This document shows, one piece after another, positions 1-5,370 of a stretch of 9,824 nt of DNA. Origin of the DNA: Spirochaeta sp. (lineage in GTDB: Bacteria; Spirochaetota; Spirochaetia; DSM-2461). Location: positions 1-9,824 of the forward strand of contig JAUVIY010000077.1 in the NCBI GenBank assembly GCA_030592625.1. The letters are read 5' to 3'. The notes under the pieces were generated by a model, which ran no database searches, was not told the origin of the DNA, and saw only the letters and a program-made list of their open reading frames with translations. A program made the translations under genes and the position numbers. Within the stretch, counting starts at the first letter, position 1, and the number at the start of each line of letters is the position of its first letter.

Positions 1-137
1 CAGATGAACCTTCCTGTTATCTAAATCCCGAAGATGCAGCCCAGGCGGTACTGACAGTTTTACAGTCGGAAGGCGTAATAACCGATCTCACTATCCGCCC
101 TCAGAGAGCCGGGGTGAAAAAGAAGGGCCGGAGATGA
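1..137 (+). CDS. C-terminal end of probable short-chain dehydrogenase/reductase (5' truncated by window)
   Basis: An open frame enters from the window edge (first full codon at base 3) and stops at TGA 135-137, leaving 44 residues. It contains LNPEDAAQAVLTVLQSEGV followed by ITDLTIRPQ. That resembles the last helix and strand of NAD(P)-dependent short-chain dehydrogenases, where an 'L-x-PEDVA-x-AV' helix precedes an 'i-x-ei-x-irP' strand near the C-terminus. It ends in a basic tail (VKKKGRR). The Rossmann fold and catalytic YxxxK lie outside the window, so substrate and activity cannot be judged. The family call rests only on this tail and could be wrong, but the frame is clean and ends directly before the repeat unit that follows. 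Confidence 0.55.
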   Translation, partial: DEPSCYLNPEDAAQAVLTVLQSEGVITDLTIRPQRAGVKKKGRR

Positions 138-143
138 ACCTTG

Positions 144-290
144 TTACGCTCAGCAGGACCTGCCCTTCAGATGCCGACTTCCTGTCGGCACCTTCCGGGC
201 CGCCTTCGTCCCTAACCCGACATCCTGTCGGTTTGCGCTCCAAGTATTCGCGCCGGGAATTCGGTTCAAGTTCTGCTGAGCAGAGAGTAA
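144..290. repeat. tRNA-end repeat unit A (downstream of tRNA-Arg)
   Basis: This non-coding stretch begins with a 16-bp copy of the tRNA-Arg 3' end (144-159, same as 322-337). A T-arm-like sequence in the opposite orientation lies at 263-281, so the unit has terminal inverted repeats (148-158 against 271-281, 10 of 11 pairs). Between them are two hairpins: TGCCGAC/GTCGGCA at 172-178 and 184-190, and CCGACA/TGTCGG at 217-222 and 226-231 around loop TCC. They are separated by the linker CCTTCCGGGCCGCC (191-204). The same order of parts recurs in unit B, so this is one repeat family. No coding capacity is seen. Confidence 0.75.
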
Positions 291-323
291 AAAAAAAGGA
301 GCTCTGATGAGCTCCCTTTTTTT
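289..323 (-). terminator. Rho-independent terminator of the tRNA-Pro/tRNA-Arg unit
   Basis: A perfect 7-bp stem (GGAGCTC 298-304 and GAGCTCC 309-315, loop TGAT) is flanked by an A tract at 289-297 and a T tract at 317-323. Read on the minus strand it follows the tRNA-Arg 3' end with no gap and ends in about nine U, a strong intrinsic terminator. The flanking tracts make it bidirectional in principle, so it could also stop plus-strand transcription arriving from the dehydrogenase gene. Confidence 0.85.
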
Positions 324-396
324 ACGCTCAGCAGGACTCGAACCTGCGACCCTCGGCTTAGAAGGCCGATGCTCTATCCAGCTGAGCTATGAGCGC
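323..396 (-). tRNA. tRNA-Arg (anticodon UCU)
   Basis: A complete 74-nt cloverleaf can be drawn by hand. The acceptor is GCGCTCA with TGAGCGT (first pair G-U), D stem GCTC/GAGC, anticodon stem TCGGC/GCCGA with loop CTTCTAA giving anticodon UCU, T stem GCAGG/CCTGC with loop TTCGAGT, discriminator A. CCA is not encoded. It should read AGA. No promoter of its own is visible, and a 6-nt gap separates it from a partial tRNA-Pro 3' end, so it is probably cotranscribed with the full tRNA-Pro upstream. Confidence 0.96.
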
Positions 397-401
397 TCAT
401 G

Positions 402-544
402 TTCGGAATGAGAGGACTCAAATCTTTCAGTCGTCAACATCCTGTTGACTCCTTCCAGGCCGCCGCCACTCGCTTCCGGCAACATCCTGTTGCCTGATCC
501 TCGCTTTCGCTCGGCGCTCGTTCCGGAGGTTCGAGTCCTCCGAG
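402..544. repeat. tRNA-end repeat unit B (between tRNA-Pro and tRNA-Arg)
   Basis: This has the same architecture as unit A. It starts with an 18-bp exact copy of the tRNA-Pro 3' end (402-419, same as 589-606), diverging after the T loop. Hairpin 1 is GTCAACA/TGTTGAC (433-439, 443-449) and hairpin 2 is GGCAACA/TGTTGCC (478-484, 488-494), both with loop TCC. Between them lies CCTTCCAGGCCGCC (451-464), one base different from unit A. It closes with a perfect T-arm mimic on the plus strand, CGGAGG-TTCGAGT-CCTCCG (524-542). Stems differ between units while loops and linker are kept, which suggests selection on structure. Confidence 0.78.
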
Positions 545-560
545 ACCTACACCGAGGTGC

Positions 561-581
561 AATGAATCCTGATAAGCAGGA
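561..581. other. Small hairpin between unit B and tRNA-Pro
   Basis: The stem ATCCTG/CAGGAT (566-571 and 577-582, loop ATAAG) lies about ten bases past the tRNA-Pro 3' end. On the plus strand it is followed by GTTTTATT, and on the minus strand there is no T tract. It therefore looks more like a processing or attenuation hairpin in the tRNA-Pro to tRNA-Arg transcript than a terminator for it. Its ATCCTG arm echoes the repeat-unit hairpins, so it may be a further part of unit B. Confidence 0.4.
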
Positions 582-589
582 TGTTTTAT

Positions 590-662
590 TCGGAATGAGA
601 GGACTCGAACCTCCGATCTCCTGCTCCCAAAGCAGGTGCCCTAGCCGCTGGGCTACATTCCG
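590..662 (-). tRNA. tRNA-Pro (anticodon UGG)
   Basis: A complete 73-nt cloverleaf: acceptor CGGAATG/CATTCCG (C1-G72), D stem GCCC/GGGC, anticodon stem CCTGC/GCAGG with loop TTTGGGA giving UGG, T stem GGAGG/CCTCT with one G-U pair and loop TTCGAGT, discriminator A. CCA is not encoded. It is the promoter-proximal gene of a two-tRNA unit; 193 bp of repeat-containing spacer separate it from tRNA-Arg. Its last 17 bases plus one flanking base recur at 402-419. Confidence 0.96.
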
Positions 663-673
663 TGGTGAGCTGC

Positions 674-702
674 ATTTTAGGTTGTTTGCAAAATGGGGTC
701 AA
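674..702 (-). promoter_or_regulatory. Sigma-70-type promoter of tRNA-Pro
   Basis: On the minus strand, TTGACC (-35, 697-702, 5 of 6 consensus) and TAAAAT (-10, 674-679, 5 of 6) are separated by exactly 17 bp. The -10 ends 11 bases before the first tRNA base, leaving a leader of only a few nucleotides, as usual for a tRNA promoter. Confidence 0.8.
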
Positions 703-719
703 TAATCTGCCCTTAACCT

Positions 720-753
720 TTGCCAATGTCCGGTCGAAAAAAGGTATCATACC
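720..753 (+). promoter_or_regulatory. Possible nth promoter with overlapping palindrome
   Basis: TTGCCA (720-725) and TATCAT (745-750, 5 of 6) are candidate -35 and -10 boxes, but the 19-bp spacer is long. The -10 lies in a perfect palindrome, GGTATCATACC (743-753), which could be an operator or coincidence. Nothing else in 663-795 looks like a signal for nth. Confidence 0.3.
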
Positions 754-795
754 TCAAAGTAGAGTCCCGGGCCCTGCTGTGAGGAGATAATCGTA

Positions 796-1443
796 ATGGA
801 GTATTCGAAGACGAATATCTCTCTGTCCGAAATTATCAAACGACTGAACGCCGAGTATCCCGACAGAGAGACTTTGTTAATCCACACGGATCCCTTTCAG
901 CTGATGGTGGCAGTTTCCCTGTCAGCCCAGACTACCGATGCCGGGGTGAACAAAGTAACACCCGAGCTATTCCGGCGTTGGCCGGACCCGGCCGCTCTGG
1001 CTGGAGCCGACGCCGTGGAGCTGGAGGCATTAATTCATTCCCTGGGATTTTTCCGGCAGAAGACCTGTAATCTCATCGCCGCAGCCCGGCGGCTTGTTGA
1101 GGAATTCGGCGGCAAAGTGCCCAGGGAGATAAATCATCTCATTTCGCTTCCCGGAATAGGTCGGAAGAGTGCCAACGTCATTCGGGCCCATGTCTGGAAT
1201 CTGCCGGGAATCATTGTGGATACCCATTTCGGCCGAGTCTGCAGGAGGCTTGGTCTCACCGATGCGAAAGATCCGGAGAAAGTGGAGAGGGAAATTGCCG
1301 CATTGATTCCCGAAGACTTGCAGATCACTTTCTCTATGACGGCAAACTTCCACGGGAGGCGTTACTGCATGTCCCGAAAACCGAATTGTGCAGGATGCCC
1401 ACTGAATGATATCTGCCCGAAATTCGGCGTGGGTGTGGGCTGA
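796..1443 (+). CDS. nth: Endonuclease III (DNA glycosylase/AP lyase)
   Basis: This is the bifunctional base-excision-repair enzyme that removes oxidised pyrimidines and cleaves the abasic site, acting on chromosomal DNA. At 215 residues it is close to the usual length. SLSAQTTDAGVNKV (41-54) is the family N-terminal signature. The helix-hairpin-helix LPGIGRKSA (118-126) carries catalytic Lys124, and Asp142 sits in VDTHFGR. Cys191, 198, 201 and 207 (C-x6-C-x2-C-x5-C) form the [4Fe-4S] loop. All active residues are present, so it should be functional. The ATG at 796 follows a good ribosome site (GAGGAGAT). It appears monocistronic and converges on pyrD, with 11 bp between the two stop codons. 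Confidence 0.97.
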   Translation: MEYSKTNISLSEIIKRLNAEYPDRETLLIHTDPFQLMVAVSLSAQTTDAGVNKVTPELFRRWPDPAALAGADAVELEALIHSLGFFRQKTCNLIAAARRLVEEFGGKVPREINHLISLPGIGRKSANVIRAHVWNLPGIIVDTHFGRVCRRLGLTDAKDPEKVEREIAALIPEDLQITFSMTANFHGRRYCMSRKPNCAGCPLNDICPKFGVGVG

Positions 1444-1454
1444 ATACGAATCTT

Positions 1455-2366
1455 TTAGAAAAACCCGTGAAGATCGGCGATCCGGCTGAATCCTTCCTGA
1501 ACCATGTAAATTTTAATGCCTCCGAGAATTCGGCCCGGTATATCCGGCTCACCGAACAGAGCTGTACCCACCTGAATAGCCGAAGCGCCGGCAAGCAGGT
1601 ATTCCATGGCGTCTTCGGCGCTTGAAATCCCTCCCAGACCGATGACGGGTATCCCGACGGCTTTAGAGACTTTCCAAACCGCCGCCACGCCTACCGGGCG
1701 TATCGCAGGACCCGAGAGCCCACCGGTTCCCCGAGGTATCACCGGTTGCCGGCGGAGCACATCCACCTTCATCCCGGTGAGGGTATTGATGCACGAGAGG
1801 GCATCAGCCCCCGCCGATTCTGCAGCTCTGGCGATTTCACCGATGTCGGTAACATTAGGCGAAAGCTTGACGATGATAGGTTTTGAATAGACTTTCCTGA
1901 CGGCGTAAGTGAGGGATTCCAGCACCTTCGGGTCGGTGCCGAAAGCCATGCCGCCGTGGTCGACGTTCGGACAGGACACATTGAGCTCAATACCCCATAC
2001 CGAATCAACCTCTTCCATAGCTTCGGCGACTTTCAGATAATCCGCCATCACGGCACCGGCGACATTCACGATGGCCGGGCAGGGGAGCCGCTCAAGAATC
2101 CGCACTTTCTCGCTGAGGAAAGCGGCGAGGCCGGGATTGGCCAGTCCGATGGCGTTTATCATCCCTGCCGGGGTTTCGGCCAGTCTTGGAGGCGGGTTAC
2201 CGGCCCGGGGCTCAGGAGTAACGGCCTTGGTATAAACGGCTCCCAGGGAAGCGGTATCGGTGAGTCCTTCGTACTCCTCGCCGAAGCCAAAAGTGCCGGA
2301 GGCCACACCCACGGGATTGGGCAGGGTTTTTCCGGCAATGGCAACCGTCAGGTCCGGGTCTACCAT
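1455..2366 (-). CDS. pyrD: Dihydroorotate dehydrogenase, class 1B catalytic subunit
   Basis: The cytosolic FMN subunit that oxidises dihydroorotate to orotate, step four of UMP synthesis; it works as a complex with PyrK. Its 303 residues match class 1B. NPVGVASGTFGFGEEY (17-32) and VYTKAVTPEPR (44-54, with the FMN-contacting Lys47) start the barrel. ELNVSCPNVDHGG (127-139) carries the catalytic-base Cys132 typical of class 1 (class 2 has Ser). VKLSPNVTDI (166-175) and IGLGGISSAEDA (242-253) complete the FMN site. The ATG overlaps the last 7 nt of pyrK and has GGAG five bases upstream, so translation is probably coupled. It is the last gene of the dtxR-pyrK-pyrD unit, and no clear terminator follows. 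Confidence 0.97.
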   Translation of the reverse strand: MVDPDLTVAIAGKTLPNPVGVASGTFGFGEEYEGLTDTASLGAVYTKAVTPEPRAGNPPPRLAETPAGMINAIGLANPGLAAFLSEKVRILERLPCPAIVNVAGAVMADYLKVAEAMEEVDSVWGIELNVSCPNVDHGGMAFGTDPKVLESLTYAVRKVYSKPIIVKLSPNVTDIGEIARAAESAGADALSCINTLTGMKVDVLRRQPVIPRGTGGLSGPAIRPVGVAAVWKVSKAVGIPVIGLGGISSAEDAMEYLLAGASAIQVGTALFGEPDIPGRILGGIKIYMVQEGFSRIADLHGFF

Positions 2367-3166
2367 ATCAGCTCCCGGGAGTCGAAAATCGGCCCTTCCA
2401 CACAGGCTTGTTTATACGCCGGGCGCGAGAGGTCATCCTCATCCTTCACAGGAATCGCACATCCCTGGCAGGCACCGACACCGCAGGCCATCATTTCCTC
2501 CATGGAAACCCAACAGGGACGATCCGTATCAACGGCAAATCGATGAACGGCGGCCATCATCGGGTGAGGGCCGCAGGTATAGAACGCCGCATTTGTGACA
2601 TTGGTATTCGAAAGGCCGTCCAGAACCGTTCCGTGAATACCGTGAGAACCGTCATCGGTACAGATGCGAACTTCCGCAGTCTCGGGCCATTCCAACCGGG
2701 GAACCAACCCTACGTTTCGGGCACCAAGGACAACAAGGCTTTCGGCACCTGCTTCGGCCAGTTCCCGGGCAAGATACAGTATGGGACCCACTCCTATACC
2801 GCCGGCGACGAGAACAGGGCGTGAATTCTCAGGTGCTTCGGGAAAAGTCGAACCAAGGGGTCCGATCCAGTCCACCGGGCTGCCGTCATCCAGATTCGCC
2901 AGATCCCTGGTCGCCGGCCCTCTGATTTCATAGATAAATGAGAATCCGTTTTCATCGGAATCGGAGTAGGCGAAGGGTCGTCTCATTATGGATAGCGGAT
3001 AATGGTGGGGGAGGATGGTGAAAAACTGTCCAGATGATGGCCTTACCCGGGGCCGCCCATTCGAATCGGAAGAGTAGGACAGTTTCATCTCCCGGTAACC
3101 TTCAGCGATAATGCGCTGGTCGAGAATCCGGGCTTTGCCCCGCTTATGCGGACTGCCTGAGTTCAT
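2360..3166 (-). CDS. pyrK: Dihydroorotate dehydrogenase electron-transfer subunit
   Basis: The FAD/[2Fe-2S] subunit that passes electrons from PyrD to NAD+. In the 268-residue form, RRPFAYS (62-68) is the FAD-binding motif. VLVAGGIGVGP (118-128) is the nucleotide-binding glycine loop and CGPHPMM (198-204) the ferredoxin-reductase C-terminal motif. Cys228, 233, 236 and 255 (C-x4-C-x2-C...C) bind the cluster, with the usual 'C-x-x-GP-x-F' ending. The start at 3166 makes an ATGA overlap with the stop of the metalloregulator. An in-frame ATG at 3223 would add 19 residues lying wholly inside that gene and is less likely. No strong ribosome site is seen, consistent with coupling. Gene order pyrK then pyrD matches Firmicutes-type class 1B operons. 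Confidence 0.95.
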   Translation of the reverse strand: MNSGSPHKRGKARILDQRIIAEGYREMKLSYSSDSNGRPRVRPSSGQFFTILPHHYPLSIMRRPFAYSDSDENGFSFIYEIRGPATRDLANLDDGSPVDWIGPLGSTFPEAPENSRPVLVAGGIGVGPILYLARELAEAGAESLVVLGARNVGLVPRLEWPETAEVRICTDDGSHGIHGTVLDGLSNTNVTNAAFYTCGPHPMMAAVHRFAVDTDRPCWVSMEEMMACGVGACQGCAIPVKDEDDLSRPAYKQACVEGPIFDSRELIW

Positions 3167-3594
3167 TCGGTGTCTGAGAAGGTGCCGGGAGCTTTCATGC
3201 CGCTGTTCCTGGATTGAACCCATCGGGTGAGGTTCTGAAACCGTTCAGCGGTATCCTGATCGATAGTGTGTTCCATCCTGCAGGCCTGTGCTTCGGCATG
3301 ATCCCCTTTGAGGCCCAGGGCCAGGTTGAAAAACTCCACGAGTATTTCGTGGCGCTGCAGAATGGCTTTGGCCAGTTTCAAACCCTTCGGGGTCAGATTG
3401 ATAAAGGAATTCTTTTCATATTCCACCAATTCCCGACTCTTCAGCGACTTGAGTGCTCCGGTAACCGACGGCATTTGAACGGAGAGCTTTTCAGCAATAT
3501 CTTTCACTCGGGCAACACGGTTCTTTTGCTCCAGAAGGAGTATCGTTTCCAGATAATCCTCCATGCTCGGAGTCAGCTCTTCCTTATTTCTCAT
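3163..3594 (-). CDS. DtxR/MntR-family metal-dependent transcriptional repressor
   Basis: A cytoplasmic winged-helix repressor that binds DNA when loaded with Mn2+ or Fe2+. At 143 residues it has the DNA-binding and dimerisation domains but no SH3-like third domain, as in MntR and treponemal TroR. TPSMEDYLETI (8-18) is the family N-terminus. The helix-turn-helix spans about 28-60 (VKDIAEKLSVQMPSVTGALK). Metal ligands by alignment with MntR are Asp13, Glu16, His82, Cys105, Glu108 and His109. Asp13 is MntR-like while Cys105 (CRMEH) is DtxR/IdeR-like, so metal preference cannot be assigned. No ribosome site precedes the ATG and the candidate promoter lies very close, so the mRNA may be leaderless. 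It heads a coupled unit with pyrK and pyrD. Confidence 0.92.
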   Translation of the reverse strand: MRNKEELTPSMEDYLETILLLEQKNRVARVKDIAEKLSVQMPSVTGALKSLKSRELVEYEKNSFINLTPKGLKLAKAILQRHEILVEFFNLALGLKGDHAEAQACRMEHTIDQDTAERFQNLTRWVQSRNSGMKAPGTFSDTE

Positions 3595-3602
3595 GAGAAA
3601 AA

Positions 3603-3630
3603 AAATAACAGATTAGGATATCTTAAGCAA
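3603..3630 (-). promoter_or_regulatory. Candidate dtxR promoter with embedded operator palindrome
   Basis: On the minus strand TTGCTT (3625-3630) and TTATTT (3603-3608) form weak -35/-10 boxes with a 16-bp spacer. The 14-bp near-palindrome TTAGGATATCTTAA (3613-3626, one mismatched pair) covers most of that spacer. Its TTAGG...TTAA half-sites recall DtxR-type operators, so autorepression is plausible. Transcription would begin almost at the ATG. Confidence 0.38.
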
Positions 3631-3637
3631 GCTCAGG

Positions 3638-4222
3638 CTACTTATTATTGTTAGTTGGTTTAGGTGCTCTTTTCAATCGACGCCGCCATAATGGATACCA
3701 TGTTGCGGACAGGTACCAGGGTCGTTCGATGAGATATTCGATGCTCCAGCAGACCAGGTTCAGAGCCCGCCATCCCGGGCCATTTTCGAGACTGTAACTA
3801 ACCTCTGGCGACTTGCCGCTCGATTCTCTGGTCAGTGGAATCCCCTTCCGAAGAGGATACAGGCCGGCTCCCGGGTTGTTGCTTTGTGGCATGGTCAGGG
3901 CGAGTGCCTCCGCCAGGCTGTCGAACCAACCGGTGGAATCCACCGGCCAGAGTATCCAGCCACCCTGTGTTTCCGCTGTATCGAGGGAGAAGTGCTTCCC
4001 GAGAATCAACGGTTCGGTGCAAACGGGGAGCAGGCCGGGAACCGGCACAGCCGGTATATCGGAGGTTTCCAGGATCGGAATTACAGGGGGCAGGGGTGAT
4101 GTTATCAAACCGCTGCCCTCCAGAACTCTTATGAGATTCCCGGCAGCCAGCACCACGGTCTGCGGGGCGGTAACGCTTACAAGATAAGTCCGATTGGTCG
4201 GTGACGGTTTGACGGAGGTCAT
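3638..4222 (-). CDS. Conserved-looking hypothetical protein, 194 residues
   Basis: I do not recognise this protein. It starts at ATG 4222 and is translated as a Pro/Leu-rich N-terminal half (SPLPPVIPILETSDIP, 42-57), a middle with GGWILWPVDSTGWF (87-100), and a Trp-rich, basic C-terminus (CWSIEYLIERPWYLSATW, 158-175; then RRRLKRAPK). There is no signal peptide or clear membrane segment. The reading frame stays open upstream to 4543, but that part is antisense to the plus-strand gene at 4272 and has no protein-like character, so the internal ATG is preferred. The ribosome site is weak. It lies 43 bp upstream of the metalloregulator in the same direction and is divergent from the 4272 gene across 49 bp. 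The composition reads as a real, folded protein rather than a shadow. Confidence 0.7.
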   Translation of the reverse strand: MTSVKPSPTNRTYLVSVTAPQTVVLAAGNLIRVLEGSGLITSPLPPVIPILETSDIPAVPVPGLLPVCTEPLILGKHFSLDTAETQGGWILWPVDSTGWFDSLAEALALTMPQSNNPGAGLYPLRKGIPLTRESSGKSPEVSYSLENGPGWRALNLVCWSIEYLIERPWYLSATWYPLWRRRLKRAPKPTNNNK

Positions 4223-4271
4223 GATAGACTTATACCCTGAAATCGACCAATTGGGGTAAGGACAGATCATC

Positions 4272-5045
4272 ATGAAAGCTAAAGTCAAAAAAGTTGTCGA
4301 CGAAATCGTCGGGGTCCTGAAGGATTGGGATGGAGTGCAGGCTGTCATTCTGCAGCATTTCGTGGAAAAGGATATATACGATCCGAACTTCTCCATCACC
4401 CTGGATGTGTTCCGGGATTCGGATATCCCCGGCCGGGAACTGCGGGAGACTTCTTTTCCCGGCGCACAGTATTTCGAATCCTCCCGGGTGAAGATGAAGG
4501 ATCGTTTCATGATGGGCGATCTACCAATCCGGATTTCATACAAGAATACAGAAAGAGTGGATACCGTCCTGGCGGCTACCGATGGGGATTCCTGGCTCTC
4601 GAAGGAACGGGGTACTTATCTGTTCCACCGTATCGCCACCGGCAGTGTTGTCTGGTCCAGGGGAGAGTGGATTAAAGGAGTCCTGGATAAACTGGACAAT
4701 CTGCCGGATTCCTTCTGGATGGTATGGACCGAATCCTGTCATCGGCGTATCGATCATTTCCTGGGTGACCTCGGGGCGGCGTCCTTTAAAGGGGATTCGC
4801 TGTACTTCAATTTGTCCCTTTCAGGATTCATGAAATCGGTCATTGAAGTTCTCTTCGCCGTCAATCATGTATTCGAGCCCGGTCCCCGGGATTTTACGGC
4901 TTCCCTGGCCCTGATGGAGACCCTTCCGGAGGGCTTCAAGGCCAACTGGGAGAGTCTGCTCAGGGATGATGCCGAGCTCCCTGCCGACCGCAAGAGAGAG
5001 ATTGCCGAATTGCTGGCCCGCGGGGTATTTGCACTCAATCCGTAA
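4272..5045 (+). CDS. Hypothetical protein with weak resemblance to DUF4037/nucleotidyltransferase proteins
   Basis: A 257-residue soluble protein with no signal peptide. TAAGGA sits ten bases before the ATG. The C-terminal half has SGFMKSVIEVLFAVNHVF (184-201) followed by PGP and a hydrophobic helix. This is the pattern of the helical domain of DUF4037-type nucleotidyltransferase proteins ('LfaLN-x-x-y-x-pgpK'). In the N-terminal half YDPNFSITLDVF (36-47) sits where those proteins carry GxxD-S-DxD, but the catalytic Gly-Ser and the second acidic residue are not convincing, so catalysis may be lost. The family link is inference from residue pattern only. It is probably a monocistronic gene, with its own signals in the divergent gap at 4223-4271, and rpmB follows after 90 bp with its own promoter. 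Confidence 0.85.
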   Translation: MKAKVKKVVDEIVGVLKDWDGVQAVILQHFVEKDIYDPNFSITLDVFRDSDIPGRELRETSFPGAQYFESSRVKMKDRFMMGDLPIRISYKNTERVDTVLAATDGDSWLSKERGTYLFHRIATGSVVWSRGEWIKGVLDKLDNLPDSFWMVWTESCHRRIDHFLGDLGAASFKGDSLYFNLSLSGFMKSVIEVLFAVNHVFEPGPRDFTASLALMETLPEGFKANWESLLRDDAELPADRKREIAELLARGVFALNP

Positions 5046-5067
5046 TTCGTAAATCGTTTTTCGGGGG

Positions 5068-5096
5068 TTTACACGACTTTGGGATTCCGGTAATGT
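5068..5096 (+). promoter_or_regulatory. Probable rpmB promoter
   Basis: TTTACA (-35, 5068-5073, 5 of 6) and TAATGT (-10, 5091-5096, only 3 of 6) are separated by 17 bp. They lie in the 90-bp gap before rpmB, leaving a leader of about 33 nt. The poor -10 keeps confidence moderate. Confidence 0.5.
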
Positions 5097-5135
5097 TGTC
5101 CCGCTCAAAGCTATGTGTTCATAAGAAGGTGAACT

Positions 5136-5363
5136 ATGTCCAGGAAATGTGATATCTGTGGGAAAGGTACCGTATCCGGCCACAACGTGCCCCGGAAAGG
5201 ACTTCCCAAGAAGAAAGGCGGCGCCGGTCAGCATATCGGTGTCAAAACCAAACGGCTTTTCAGGCCCAACCTCGTTAAAGTCAAAGCTCTGGTGGGCGGT
5301 AAGCCGAAATCCCTTAAAGTCTGTACCCGCTGTCTCAAGGCAGGGAAGGTGGTCAAGGCCTAG
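5136..5363 (+). CDS. rpmB: 50S ribosomal protein L28
   Basis: A structural protein of the large ribosomal subunit. Its 75 residues match the family. MSRKCDICGKGTVSGHNV is the N-terminal signature; the body is basic (KTKRLFRPNL, 37-46) and it ends with KVCTRCLKAGKV. Cys5/Cys8 and Cys63/Cys66 make two CxxC pairs, so this is the zinc-binding (C+) form of L28. AAGGTG stands four bases before the ATG. It has its own promoter and is followed by a strong terminator at 5476-5502. It converges on the hydrolase gene, with 7 bp between stop codons. Confidence 0.98.
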   Translation: MSRKCDICGKGTVSGHNVPRKGLPKKKGGAGQHIGVKTKRLFRPNLVKVKALVGGKPKSLKVCTRCLKAGKVVKA

Positions 5364-5370
5364 GAGACGG

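Noticed and set aside
144..544. Integron attC sites or a CRISPR array
   Set aside because: Some stems contain AAC/GTT arms, but no GTTRRRY core, integrase or cassette is present, and there are only two units with no regular short repeat-spacer pattern.
403..590. A third, degenerate tRNA gene in unit B
   Set aside because: Only T-arm and acceptor-like pieces in opposite orientations are present; no D arm or anticodon arm can be drawn.
445..705. An 86-codon plus-strand frame across the tRNA-Pro region
   Set aside because: It runs through repeat unit B and antisense through the whole tRNA-Pro gene and its promoter; composition is not protein-like.
1444..1454. A shared terminator between nth and pyrD
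   Set aside because: The 11-bp gap and flanking codons do not form a stem followed by a T run in either direction.
1956..2546. A 196-codon plus-strand frame opposite pyrK/pyrD
   Set aside because: It is a shadow of two genes whose catalytic motifs are all present on the minus strand.
4223..4543. N-terminal extension of the 194-residue hypothetical protein
   Set aside because: These codons are antisense to the start of the plus-strand gene at 4272 and read as low-quality Ser/Thr-rich sequence; the internal ATG at 4222 is better.
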